A DNA stretch of 64,000 nt, taken from positions 52,067-116,066 of the forward strand of contig NZ_JAJAUZ010000022.1 of NCBI RefSeq assembly GCF_020532645.1, written 5' to 3'. Shown one piece after another: positions 32,920 to 41,810 of this stretch. A program made the position numbers and the translations under genes. The DNA is from Streptomyces bambusae (lineage in GTDB: Bacteria > Actinomycetota > Actinomycetes > Streptomycetales > Streptomycetaceae). The notes beneath the pieces were generated by a model. That model was not told where the DNA came from. It saw only the letters and a list, made by a program, of their open reading frames with translations, and did no database searches. The first letter of the stretch is position 1; every line of letters starts with the position of its first letter.

Positions 32920-35793
32920 GTGAGTGCCCCCGGGGCGCTCCTGACCCGGCAGCAGGTCTCCGGCGGCGGCCGGGGCCTTGCCGCTCAGCTCCTCCTCGCC
33001 GTGGTGTGCGGCGGATACGCCGTCGGCGCCGCCCTCGGCTGGGGATCGGAGGAAGTCGCCCTCTTCATGGGCGACTTCGGACTGAGCGCCGCGGGCCTCC
33101 TCGCCGCCGTCGCCTGCTATTCGTACGCACGCAGCCATGCGAGCCGCGAGCGGCCCGCATGGCTGCTCTTCGCCTTCTCCTCCCTCATGGGCGCCTGCGG
33201 CAACGCCGTCTGGGGCTGGTACGAGGTCGTGCTCGGCCGCCCGGTGCCCGAGCCCTCGCTCGCCGACTTCTTCTTCCTCTGCTTCGCCCCGCCCGCCATC
33301 GTCGGCCTCCTCGTCCTCGCCAAACGCCCGGTGCACCGGGCCGGCTGGGTCTGCCTGGCCCTCGACTCCTGGCTGATCGGCGGTTCGCTGCTCACGCTCT
33401 CCTGGAGCCTCGCACTCGCCCACACCACCGAGACGGTCTCCTCCGACGGCACCGGCAGCGTCCCCCGGGCGGCCCTCTCGCTCGCCTACCCGCTGCTGGA
33501 CATCGCCCTCGTCTCGATCGTCCTGGTGCTCCACTTCCGGCGCACCGCCGGCAACCGCTCCGCGGTCAACACCGCCGTCGCCGCCCTCGCCCTGACCGTC
33601 CTCAGCGACGCCCTGTTCACCTCGCCGCTGCTGCGCGCCAGCTACCAGTCCGGGCAGCTCCTCGACGCCGGCTGGTTCGCCGGCTCGCTGCTCCTCGCGT
33701 ACGCGCCCTGGGGGGCCCGCCGGATGTACGGGCCGCCCGAGCCCGCGCGGCCCGCCCGGCCACCGGCCCCGCGCCCGCACAGCCGCCCCCTCGCCGGCTC
33801 GCTGGCCGCGCTCACCCCGTACCTCGCGGCAGCGGTCTGCACCCTCGGGATCCTGTACAACGTGGTCGAAGGCCGCCGGGTCGACCGGGTCGTCGTGTTC
33901 ACCGGCTGCACCGTGGTCCTGGCGCTGGTGGTCCGCCAGGGCATCATGCTGCTCGACAACCTGGCCCTCACCGCCGAGCTGGCCCAGAAGGAGAACCACT
34001 TCCGGTCCCTGGTCCAGGGCTCCAGCGACGTCATCATGATCGCCGCGCCGAGCGGCGTGCTGAACTACGTCAGCCCCGCCGCCGCCGGGGTCTACGGCCG
34101 CCGGGCCGAGGAGCTGGAGGGCACCGAGCTGGCCGCCCTGATCCACCCGGACGACCTGGGCCGGGTGGTGCACGAGGTGCGCCGCTTCCTGGCCGCCCCG
34201 CCCGCCGAGGAGCCCACCACCCGGATCGAGTGCCGCTTCGCCTCCGGCGCCGGGGACTGGCTCAACGTCGAGTCCACCGTCAACCGGCACCAGGGCGGGC
34301 TGATCCTCAACAGCCGGGACGTCACCGAGCGGGTCCGCCTCCAGGCTCAGCTCCAGCACAGCGCCGAGCACGACCCGCTCACCGACCTGCCCAACCGGGC
34401 CCTGTTCACCCGCCGGGTCCGCAACGCCCTCGGCGGCCGCCGGGCCGGGGACCACAGCAGCGCCGTGCTCTTCATCGACCTCGACGGCTTCAAAGCGGTC
34501 AACGACACCATCGGCCACCAGGGCGGCGACGAACTCCTCGTCGAGGCCGCCCGCCGGCTCCAGGAGGCGGTGCGGGCCGGGGACACCGCGGCCCGCCTCG
34601 GCGGCGACGAGTTCGCCGCCCTGATCCTCGGCGACGGCAGCCGCGACCGCTCGGCCCGTGAACACCTCGTCCGCGAGATCGCCGAACGGCTGCGCGCCAC
34701 CCTCTCCCGGCCGTACCGCATCGCCGGCAGCGAGGTCCGGGTCGCGGCCAGCATCGGCGTCGCCTTCGCGGACCCCGGCATCACCCCCTCGGACCTGATG
34801 CGCAACGCGGACCTCGCGATGTACCGGGCCAAGGCCGGAGGCAAGGACCGGGTGGAGATGTACGCCCCCCAGATGCAGTCCGAGGTGGTCCGCCGGGCCG
34901 AGGCCACCGGGCGGCTGCGCACGGCCGTCCGCGAGGGCGACTTCACCCTGCTGCACCAGCCCGTGGTCGCCCTCGCCGGCGGTGCCGTCACCGCCGTGGC
35001 CGCGCAGGCCCGCTGGCGCTCCGCCCAGGGGATCCTGTTCACCCCCGCCGAGCTGCTCCGGGCCGTCGACGGCCCGGACCACGGCGGCGGCCGCGGGGCG
35101 CCGGCCGCCGGCGCCACCCGTGCGGAGGAGCTGGCCCGCCGGCTGCTCGACGAGGCCGTGGCCCAGGCCGCGGAGCGGCACCGGGCCGGCCGGGGCGTGC
35201 CCGTGGCCGTACGGATCTCCGCGCACCGGCTGCTCGACCAGGGTCCGCAGGACTCCGTGGAGGCGCTGCTGGCCCGGCACGGTCTGCCCGCCGGGTCCCT
35301 GGTGCTGGAGCTCGCCGTCAGCGACCCCAGGGTGCCCTTCGACGAGCTGGAGCGCCGTCTGGCGGCCCTGCGGCGGCTCGGCGTACGGATCGCCCTGGAC
35401 GGCTTCGGGAGCGGCTACGCGGCCATCAGCGCCCTGCGAAGGCTCCCCGTGGACACCTTGAAGATCGACCGGGGTCTGGTCGAAGGGGTCGTGGAATCGG
35501 CCAGACTGCACAAGATCACGGCCGGTCTGTTGCGCATTGCAAATGACCTGGGCATGCAGTCCGTGGCCGACGGAGTGGACCTCCCCGAACAGGTGACGGC
35601 CCTGCGCGCGATGGGCTGCACGCACGGCCAGGGCATGGCGTTTTCCGGCCCGCTCGACGAGTACCGGCTGCGGCGCGCGCTCGCGCGCGGTACGTTCCCA
35701 GTACCTGGAGGAAACGCCATGGCGGTTCTGGCAGGCGGTTCATTGGGGGGCCGTAGGGGCTCAAATAATGAGACGTCCATCCCACCCACTTGA
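32920..35793 (+). CDS. cdgE: Membrane PAS-GGDEF-degenerate-EAL protein (CdgE-like diguanylate cyclase)
   Basis: 957 residues from GTG 32920, preferred because AGGGAG lies five bases upstream; an in-frame ATG at 32845 would add 25 residues. About eight hydrophobic helices (to about residue 315), then a PAS domain (FRSLVQGSSDVIMIAAPSG..LNSRDVTERVRLQ), then an intact GGDEF at 561-565 with FIDLDGFKAVNDTIGHQGGD. The EAL domain is degenerate: EAL is AAQ at 694-696, the DDF pair is DG (827-828) and AEGVE is ADGVD. It probably makes but does not degrade c-di-GMP. Position just before ilvB matches S. coelicolor CdgE (SCO5511), the basis for the symbol. Confidence 0.88.
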   Translation: MSAPGALLTRQQVSGGGRGLAAQLLLAVVCGGYAVGAALGWGSEEVALFMGDFGLSAAGLLAAVACYSYARSHASRERPAWLLFAFSSLMGACGNAVWGWYEVVLGRPVPEPSLADFFFLCFAPPAIVGLLVLAKRPVHRAGWVCLALDSWLIGGSLLTLSWSLALAHTTETVSSDGTGSVPRAALSLAYPLLDIALVSIVLVLHFRRTAGNRSAVNTAVAALALTVLSDALFTSPLLRASYQSGQLLDAGWFAGSLLLAYAPWGARRMYGPPEPARPARPPAPRPHSRPLAGSLAALTPYLAAAVCTLGILYNVVEGRRVDRVVVFTGCTVVLALVVRQGIMLLDNLALTAELAQKENHFRSLVQGSSDVIMIAAPSGVLNYVSPAAAGVYGRRAEELEGTELAALIHPDDLGRVVHEVRRFLAAPPAEEPTTRIECRFASGAGDWLNVESTVNRHQGGLILNSRDVTERVRLQAQLQHSAEHDPLTDLPNRALFTRRVRNALGGRRAGDHSSAVLFIDLDGFKAVNDTIGHQGGDELLVEAARRLQEAVRAGDTAARLGGDEFAALILGDGSRDRSAREHLVREIAERLRATLSRPYRIAGSEVRVAASIGVAFADPGITPSDLMRNADLAMYRAKAGGKDRVEMYAPQMQSEVVRRAEATGRLRTAVREGDFTLLHQPVVALAGGAVTAVAAQARWRSAQGILFTPAELLRAVDGPDHGGGRGAPAAGATRAEELARRLLDEAVAQAAERHRAGRGVPVAVRISAHRLLDQGPQDSVEALLARHGLPAGSLVLELAVSDPRVPFDELERRLAALRRLGVRIALDGFGSGYAAISALRRLPVDTLKIDRGLVEGVVESARLHKITAGLLRIANDLGMQSVADGVDLPEQVTALRAMGCTHGQGMAFSGPLDEYRLRRALARGTFPVPGGNAMAVLAGGSLGGRRGSNNETSIPPT

Positions 35794-35826
35794 CACCGAC
35801 CTCCCGCCGGAGGGAGGGTCAGTGCC

Positions 35827-35868
35827 ATGCGCACCCGAATTCTCGTACTTGGAAAGCGCGTCGGCTGA
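35827..35868 (+). CDS. ilvB leader peptide
   Basis: 13 residues, MRTRILVLGKRVG, with GGAGGGAGGG eight bases before the ATG. Five of 13 residues are Ile, Leu or Val, four consecutive (ILVL). It ends 135 bases before ilvB. Its expected role is to sense charged branched-chain tRNAs by ribosome stalling. Confidence 0.85.
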   Translation: MRTRILVLGKRVG

Positions 35869-35910
35869 AGCCGGGTCAGTCACGACCCCGCAGATCGAAC
35901 CCGACGCGCT

Positions 35911-35944
35911 CCCCTCGCTTGCCTGCCGGCACGAGGGGTTTTTT
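35911..35944 (+). terminator. Intrinsic terminator of the ilvB attenuator
   Basis: CCCCTCG (35911-35917) pairs with CGAGGGG (35932-35938), followed by TTTTTT (35939-35944). Such T-runs are unusual in this GC-rich genome and mark regulated termination inside the leader. Confidence 0.85.
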
Positions 35945-36002
35945 GTTGCTCTGGCAAAACCGAAACCTCGCTAAAACCCTCAGCTTCGAGAAGAGAATGC
36001 CG

Positions 36003-37883
36003 ATGACCGAGCAGGCCACCGGGGCCCACCATCCGCAGCCGCGGGCCCGTACCGGAGGACAGCAGACCGCTGCGATCGAGCACGTCACGGGTGCGCAGTC
36101 CCTCATCCGTTCTCTCGAAGAGGTGGGGTGCGACACCGTCTTCGGCATTCCCGGCGGCGCGATCCTCCCCGCGTACGACCCGATGATGGACTCGAGCAAG
36201 GTCCGCCACATCCTGGTCCGCCACGAGCAGGGGGCCGGCCACGCCGCCACCGGCTATGCGCAGGCCACCGGCAAGGTCGGCGTCTGCATGGCCACCTCCG
36301 GCCCGGGCGCCACCAACCTGGTCACCCCGATCGCCGACGCGCACATGGACTCCGTCCCGCTCGTCGCCATCACCGGCCAGGTCTCGTCGAAGGCCATCGG
36401 CACCGACGCCTTCCAGGAGGCGGACATCGTCGGCATCACGATGCCGATCACCAAGCACAACTTCCTGGTCACCAAGGCCGAGGACATCCCGCGGACGATC
36501 GCGGAGGCCTTCCACATCGCCTCCACCGGCCGCCCCGGCCCGGTCCTCGTCGACATCGCCAAGGACGCCCTCCAGGCCCGGACCACCTTCAGCTGGCCGC
36601 CGGTCCAGGACCTGCCCGGCTACCGGCCGGTCACCAAGCCGCACGCCAAGCAGATCCGCGAGGCCGCGAAGCTGATCGTCCAGTCCAAGCGCCCCGTCCT
36701 GTACGTCGGCGGCGGCGTCATGAAGTCCGGCGCGACCGCCGAGCTGAGGGTCCTGGCGGAGCTGACCGGCGTCCCGGTCTCCACCACCCTGATGGCCCTG
36801 GGCTCGTTCCCCGACAGCCACCCGCAGCACGTCGGCATGCCGGGCATGCACGGCGCGGTCACGGCCGTCACCGCCCTCCAGAAGGCCGACCTGCTGATCG
36901 CGCTCGGCACCCGCTTCGACGACCGCGTCACCGGCAAGCTCGACAGCTTCGCCCCGCACGCCAAGGTCATCCACGCGGACATCGACCCCGCCGAGATCGG
37001 CAAGAACCGCGCCGTGGACGTCCCGATCGTCGGCGACGCCCGCGAGGTCATCGCCGACCTGGTCCAGGCCGTCCAGGCCGAGCACAACGAGGGCCACACC
37101 GGCGACTACACCGCCTGGTGGAACGACCTCAACCGCTGGCGCGAGACCTACCCGCTCGGCTACGACCTGCCCGAGGACGGCATGCTCTCGCCTCAGCAGG
37201 TCATCGAGCGGATCGGACAGCTGGCCCCGGAGCACACCATCTACGCGGCCGGCGTCGGCCAGCACCAGATGTGGGCCTCCCACTTCGTCGACTACGAAGA
37301 GCCCCGCACCTGGCTGAACTCCGGCGGCGCGGGCACCATGGGCTACGCGGTCCCGGCCGCGATGGGCGCCAAGGTCGGCATGCCGGAGCGCACCGTCTGG
37401 GCGATCGACGGCGACGGCTGCTTCCAGATGACGAACCAGGAACTCGTCACCTGCGCACTGAACAACATCCCGATCAAGGTCGCGATCATCAACAACGGTG
37501 CGCTGGGCATGGTCCGCCAGTGGCAGACCCTGTTCTACAACCAGCGGTACTCCAACACCGTTCTGCACGCGGACGAGACCGGCCACGGCACCGTCGGCTC
37601 CCAGCTCGGCGAGTCCACCGCCCCCCGCAAGGGCACCCGCGTCCCGGACTTCGTCAAGCTGTCCGAGGCCATGGGCTGCGTCGCCCTGCGCTGCGAGGAC
37701 CCGGCCGATCTGGACAAGGTCATCGCCGAGGCCAACGCCATCAACGACCGCCCGGTCGTCATCGACTTCATCGTCCACGAGGACGCCATGGTGTGGCCGA
37801 TGGTCGCCGCCGGCACCTCCAACGACGAGGTCATGGCCGCCCGCGGGGTCCGCCCCGACTTCGGCGACAACGAAGACGACTGA
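36003..37883 (+). CDS. ilvB: Acetolactate synthase large subunit
   Basis: 626 residues from ATG 36003 (GAGAAGAG seven bases upstream; ATG 35997 is too close to it). It condenses pyruvate with pyruvate or 2-oxobutyrate, the first common step of Val, Leu and Ile synthesis, using thiamine diphosphate, Mg and FAD. Catalytic Glu75 lies in VRHEQGAGHAATGYA; GIPGGAILPAYDP and the ThDP motif DGDGCFQMTNQELVTCALNN are intact. The first frame is preceded by the attenuator leader and followed after 29 bases by ilvN, with which it forms the enzyme. Confidence 0.98.
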   Translation: MTEQATGAHHPQPRARTGGQQTAAIEHVTGAQSLIRSLEEVGCDTVFGIPGGAILPAYDPMMDSSKVRHILVRHEQGAGHAATGYAQATGKVGVCMATSGPGATNLVTPIADAHMDSVPLVAITGQVSSKAIGTDAFQEADIVGITMPITKHNFLVTKAEDIPRTIAEAFHIASTGRPGPVLVDIAKDALQARTTFSWPPVQDLPGYRPVTKPHAKQIREAAKLIVQSKRPVLYVGGGVMKSGATAELRVLAELTGVPVSTTLMALGSFPDSHPQHVGMPGMHGAVTAVTALQKADLLIALGTRFDDRVTGKLDSFAPHAKVIHADIDPAEIGKNRAVDVPIVGDAREVIADLVQAVQAEHNEGHTGDYTAWWNDLNRWRETYPLGYDLPEDGMLSPQQVIERIGQLAPEHTIYAAGVGQHQMWASHFVDYEEPRTWLNSGGAGTMGYAVPAAMGAKVGMPERTVWAIDGDGCFQMTNQELVTCALNNIPIKVAIINNGALGMVRQWQTLFYNQRYSNTVLHADETGHGTVGSQLGESTAPRKGTRVPDFVKLSEAMGCVALRCEDPADLDKVIAEANAINDRPVVIDFIVHEDAMVWPMVAAGTSNDEVMAARGVRPDFGDNEDD

Positions 37884-37912
37884 GCGCAGAGCGCAGAGAG
37901 AGACCGACTCAC

Positions 37913-38437
37913 ATGTCCAAGCACACGCTCTCCGTCCTGGTCGAGAACACGCCCGGCATCCTGGCCCGGATCGCCGCCCTGTTCTCCCGCCGCGGGTTCA
38001 ACATCGACTCCCTCGCGGTCGGCGTCACCGAACACCCCGACATCTCGCGCATCACGATCGTCGTGAACGTCGAGGACCTGCCGCTGGAGCAGGTGACCAA
38101 GCAGCTCAACAAGCTGGTCAACGTGCTCAAGATCGTCGAGCTGGAGCCGGCCTCCGCCATCCAGCGCGAACTCGTCCTGGTGAAGGTCCGCGCCGACAAC
38201 GAGACCCGCTCGCAGATCGTCGAGATCGTCAAGCTGTTCCGCGCCAAGACCGTCGACGTCTCCCCGGAGGCCGTCACCATCGAGGCCACCGGCGGCGCAG
38301 ACAAGCTGGAGGCCATGCTCAAGATGCTGGAGCCGTTCGGCATCAAGGAGCTCGTCCAGTCCGGCACCATCGCCATAGGGCGTGGCGGACGGTCCATCAC
38401 CGACCGCAGCCTGCGGGCGCTCGACCGCAGCGCCTGA
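37913..38437 (+). CDS. ilvN: Acetolactate synthase small (regulatory) subunit
   Basis: 174 residues. It binds valine and confers feedback inhibition on IlvB. An ACT domain occupies residues 1-80 (HTLSVLVENTPGILARIAAL, FSRRGFNIDSLAVGVTEH). The C-terminal domain has ELVLVKVRADNETRSQIVEI and FRAKTVDVSPEAVTIEATG. A weak GAGAGAGA ribosome site precedes the ATG. It is 29 bases after ilvB, in the same operon; ilvC follows after 129 bases, perhaps with its own promoter. Confidence 0.97.
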   Translation: MSKHTLSVLVENTPGILARIAALFSRRGFNIDSLAVGVTEHPDISRITIVVNVEDLPLEQVTKQLNKLVNVLKIVELEPASAIQRELVLVKVRADNETRSQIVEIVKLFRAKTVDVSPEAVTIEATGGADKLEAMLKMLEPFGIKELVQSGTIAIGRGGRSITDRSLRALDRSA

Positions 38438-38566
38438 CCGGTCGCCGGCCTCCGGCGCGCCCCGCGCGCTTGACCGGCCACCGCTCGTATACCGAGACCG
38501 CAAGTCGTCACTTCCGTCCCCCGCCGTACGGTGGGAGCAACACCAGCGCACCAAGGAGATATCCCA

Positions 38567-39568
38567 GTGGCCGAGCTGTTCTACGAGAACGACGCCGACC
38601 TGTCCATCATCCAGGGCCGCAAGGTCGCGGTCATCGGCTACGGCAGCCAGGGCCACGCCCACGCGCTGTCGCTCCGTGACTCCGGCGTCGACGTCGTCGT
38701 CGGCCTGAAGGAGGGCTCGAAGTCCAAGGCCAAGGCCGAGGAGCAGGGCCTGAAGGTCGTGCCGGTGGCCGAGGCCGCCGCGTGGGCGAACGTCATCATG
38801 ATCCTCACCCCGGACCCGCTCCAGGCCGAGATCTACGAGGAGTCCGTCAAGGAGCACCTCGAGGAGGGCGACGCGCTCTTCTTCGGCCACGGCTTCAACG
38901 TCCGCTACGGCTTCATCAAGCCCCCGGCCAACGTGGACGTCGCCCTCGTCGCCCCGAAGGGCCCGGGCCACCTGGTCCGCCGCCAGTACGAGGAGGGCCG
39001 CGGCGTTCCGTGCATCGCCGCCGTGGAGCAGGACTTCACCGGCAGCGCCTTCCAGCTCGCCCTCTCGTACGCGGCCGGCATCGGCGGCACCCGCGCCGGC
39101 GTCATCAAGACCACCTTCACCGAGGAGACCGAGACCGACCTGTTCGGTGAGCAGGCCGTCCTCTGCGGCGGAGCGTCGGCTCTTGTCAAGGCCGGCTTCG
39201 AGACCCTGACCGAGGCCGGCTACCAGCCGGAGATCGCGTACTTCGAGTGCCTGCACGAGCTGAAGCTCATCGTCGACCTCATGTACGAGGGCGGCCTGGA
39301 GAAGATGCGCTGGTCGGTCTCCGAGACCGCCGAGTGGGGCGACTACATCACCGGCCCGCGCGTCATCACCGACGCCACCAAGGCCGAGATGAAGAAGGTC
39401 CTCGCGGAGATCCAGAGCGGCGAGTTCGCCAACACCTGGATGGCCGAGTACAAGGCCGGTCTGCCGAAGTACAACGAGTACAAGAAGGCCGACTCGGAGC
39501 ACCTGCTGGAGACCACCGGCAAGAAGCTGCGCAAGCTGATGAGCTGGGTCGACTCCGAGGAGAGCTGA
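38567..39568 (+). CDS. ilvC: Ketol-acid reductoisomerase
   Basis: 333 residues from GTG 38567, chosen for AAGGAGAT about seven bases upstream; a longer frame from 38531 lacks a site. It isomerises and reduces acetolactate and acetohydroxybutyrate with NADPH and Mg. The class I (short) form is indicated by length. Motifs: VIGYGSQGHAHALSLRDSG for NADPH, APKGPGHLVRRQYEEG, and metal-binding DLFGEQAVLCGG and FECLHELKLIVDLMYEGG. Followed by a strong hairpin. Confidence 0.98.
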   Translation: MAELFYENDADLSIIQGRKVAVIGYGSQGHAHALSLRDSGVDVVVGLKEGSKSKAKAEEQGLKVVPVAEAAAWANVIMILTPDPLQAEIYEESVKEHLEEGDALFFGHGFNVRYGFIKPPANVDVALVAPKGPGHLVRRQYEEGRGVPCIAAVEQDFTGSAFQLALSYAAGIGGTRAGVIKTTFTEETETDLFGEQAVLCGGASALVKAGFETLTEAGYQPEIAYFECLHELKLIVDLMYEGGLEKMRWSVSETAEWGDYITGPRVITDATKAEMKKVLAEIQSGEFANTWMAEYKAGLPKYNEYKKADSEHLLETTGKKLRKLMSWVDSEES

Positions 39569-39575
39569 TCTCCGG

Positions 39576-39609
39576 CGCGGGGGCCGGGACTGCGGTCCCG
39601 GCCCCCGCG
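39576..39609 (+). terminator. Hairpin terminator after ilvC
   Basis: 15-base perfect arms CGCGGGGGCCGGGAC (39576-39590) and GTCCCGGCCCCCGCG (39595-39609) with loop TGCG, eight bases after the stop. It ends the ilvBNC operon; serA follows from its own region. Confidence 0.85.
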
Positions 39610-39817
39610 CGCATCCGGCCGGCCCCCGCTTGTCCACCCCGGCCAACCCCGGACGGGTGATCCTTCCGGGGAGGCGGAAAACCGCCGCCCCCGCGCCACT
39701 ACACTGCTCAACACATACGCGTCAGGCCCACAGTGTCGTGCGTCTTCCACGCGGCTACCCCCTCCACCGCCTGCGGCCGTCGGGACGGCCGTCCGCACTG
39801 GAATCGTGAGGACCCAC

Positions 39818-41410
39818 GTGAGCTCGAAACCTGTCGTACTCATCGCCGAAGAGCTGTCGCCCGCCACCGTCGAGGCGCTCGGCCCGGACTTCGAGATCCG
39901 GCACTGCAACGGAGCCGACCGCGCGGAGCTGCTGCCCGCGATCACCGACGTCGACGCGATCCTGGTCCGCTCGGCCACCAAGGTCGACGCCGAGGCCATC
40001 GCCGCGGCGAAGAAGCTGAAGGTCGTCGCCCGCGCCGGCGTCGGTCTGGACAACGTCGACGTCTCCGCCGCCACCAAGGCCGGCGTGATGGTCGTCAACG
40101 CGCCGACCTCCAACATCGTCACCGCCGCCGAACTCGCCTGCGGCCTCCTCGTCGCCACCGCGCGCAACATCCCGCAGGCCAACACCGCGCTGAAGAACGG
40201 CGAGTGGAAGCGGAACAAGTACACGGGCGTCGAGCTGAGCGAGAAGACCCTCGGCGTCGTCGGCCTCGGCCGCATCGGCGTCCTGGTCGCCCAGCGGATG
40301 TCCGCCTTCGGCATGAAGATCGTCGCGTACGACCCGTACGTGCAGCCCGCGCGCGCCGCCCAGATGGGCGTCAAGATGCTCTCGCTGGACGAGCTGCTGG
40401 AGGTCGCCGACTTCATCACGGTGCACCTGCCCAAGACCCCCGAGACCCTCGGGCTCATCGGCGACGAGGCCCTGCACAAGGTCAAGCCGAGCGTCCGCAT
40501 CGTCAACGCCGCGCGCGGCGGGATCGTGGACGAGGCCGCGCTCTACTCGGCGCTCAAGGAGGGCCGGGTCGCCGGCGCGGGCCTCGACGTGTACGCGAAG
40601 GAGCCGTGCACGGACTCCCCGCTGTTCGAGCTCGACCAGGTCGTCTGCACGCCGCACCTCGGCGCGTCCACGGACGAGGCCCAGGAGAAGGCGGGCATCG
40701 CCGTCGCCAAGTCGGTGCGGCTCGCGCTGGCCGGCGAGCTGGTGCCGGACGCGGTCAACGTGCAGGGCGGGGTCATCGCCGAGGACGTACGGCCGGGGCT
40801 GCCGCTCGCCGAGAAGCTGGGCCGGATCTTCACCGCCCTCGCGGGCGAGGTCGCGGTCCGGCTCGACGTCGAGGTCTGCGGCGAGATCACCCAGCACGAT
40901 GTGAAGGTGCTCGAACTCTCCGCGCTCAAGGGCGTGTTCCAGGACGTCGTCGACGAGACGGTGTCGTACGTGAACGCCCCGCTGTTCGCGCAGGAGCGCG
41001 GCGTCGAGGTCCGGCTGACCACCAGCTCGGAGTCGCCGGACCACCGCAACGTGGTGACGGTGCGGGGCACGCTGTCGGACGGTCAGGAAGTGGCGGTATC
41101 CGGCACGCTCGTCGGGCCGAAGCACCTTCAGAAGATCGTCGGCGTCGGTGAGTACGACGTGGACCTGGCGCTCGCCGACCACATGGTCGTGCTGCGGTAC
41201 GCGGACCGGCCGGGTGTCGTCGGCACGGTCGGGCGGATCCTCGGCGAGGCCGGTCTGAACATCGCGGGCATGCAGGTGGCGCGGGCCGAGGAGCACGGGG
41301 AGGCGCTCGCCGTTCTGACGGTGGACGACACCGTGCCGGCGGCCGTGCTGACGGAGATCTCGGTCGAGATCGGCGCGGCCTCGGCCCGCTCGGTCAACCT
41401 GACCGGCTGA
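39818..41410 (+). CDS. serA: D-3-phosphoglycerate dehydrogenase
   Basis: 530 residues from GTG 39818 (GAGG six bases upstream; GTG 39806 would add four residues). It oxidises 3-phosphoglycerate to phosphohydroxypyruvate, the first step of serine synthesis. The NAD site is VVGLGRIGVLVAQRM; catalytic residues lie in NAARGGIVDEAALY, DVYAKEP and TPHLGASTDEAQEKAG. As in long actinobacterial SerA, an intervening domain (about 315-450) and a C-terminal ACT domain (DHMVVLRYADRPGVVGTVG) follow, which usually give serine feedback. A TACACT -10-like element lies near 39700. Confidence 0.97.
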   Translation: MSSKPVVLIAEELSPATVEALGPDFEIRHCNGADRAELLPAITDVDAILVRSATKVDAEAIAAAKKLKVVARAGVGLDNVDVSAATKAGVMVVNAPTSNIVTAAELACGLLVATARNIPQANTALKNGEWKRNKYTGVELSEKTLGVVGLGRIGVLVAQRMSAFGMKIVAYDPYVQPARAAQMGVKMLSLDELLEVADFITVHLPKTPETLGLIGDEALHKVKPSVRIVNAARGGIVDEAALYSALKEGRVAGAGLDVYAKEPCTDSPLFELDQVVCTPHLGASTDEAQEKAGIAVAKSVRLALAGELVPDAVNVQGGVIAEDVRPGLPLAEKLGRIFTALAGEVAVRLDVEVCGEITQHDVKVLELSALKGVFQDVVDETVSYVNAPLFAQERGVEVRLTTSSESPDHRNVVTVRGTLSDGQEVAVSGTLVGPKHLQKIVGVGEYDVDLALADHMVVLRYADRPGVVGTVGRILGEAGLNIAGMQVARAEEHGEALAVLTVDDTVPAAVLTEISVEIGAASARSVNLTG

Positions 41411-41810
41411 TCCCGGGACTCCGCCCCGCCCCCGGTCCTCAATCGCCGGACGGGCTGGATCGTGCCCCCTGCCCGGCCTCGCCGGCGCCTTTCAGCCTCG
41501 CCAGGGGGTACCCCCCAGCCCCCTGGGGCTGGGGGAGTTTGAGGCGCGGGGTCTGGGGCGAAGCCCCGGTTCGGGAAGGGGCGGGGTGGGGGAATGGCCC
41601 CGCAGGGTCCGGGGTGTCGGGGGCTCCGCCCCCGGGCCCCCGCGCCTCAAACGCCGGCGGGGCTGGAGTTGGCCCCCGCGCCTCAAGCGCCGGCGGGGCT
41701 GGAGTTGGCCCCGGTTCGCATCGAGTGCCGATGGGGCGTGAAGCGGTCTGGCCGGGCCGGAGGGTCCGGCGGGGCCGGAAAGGCCCGGTCCGGTCCGTCG
41801 GCGGCGTTCG
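41411..41810. repeat. Gene-free 400-base gap with dispersed palindromic repeats
   Basis: Repeat copies in both orientations: about 41418-41460 (CGGTCCTCAATCGCCGGACG), 41535-41569 (TTTGAGGCGCGGGGTCTGGG) and two neighbouring copies at 41640-41705 (GCGCCTCAAACGCCGGCGGG, then GCGCCTCAAGCGCCGGCGGG). A separate stem, CCCCCCAGCCCC with GGGGCTGGGGGA, lies near 41510-41537. No gene was found. The gap separates serA from the convergent PucR-type regulator. Confidence 0.8.

Larger units (their letters stand above)
35810..35945 (+). promoter_or_regulatory. ilvB attenuator leader
   Basis: The leader holds a peptide rich in Ile-Leu-Val codons, a 10-base perfect stem (AGCGCGTCGG at 35855-35864 with CCGACGCGCT at 35901-35910) whose left arm is the end of the peptide gene, and an intrinsic terminator immediately after the right arm. 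A ribosome stalled at I-L-V codons or finishing at the stop would change which stems form. Candidate leader peptides with terminators upstream of Streptomyces ilvB have been predicted in published comparative work. Confidence 0.85.

Noticed and set aside
38438..38566. Separate ilvC promoter (TTGACC at 38470 and TATACC at 38488)
   Set aside because: The spacer is only 12 bases, too short for a housekeeping promoter; other pairings were poor.
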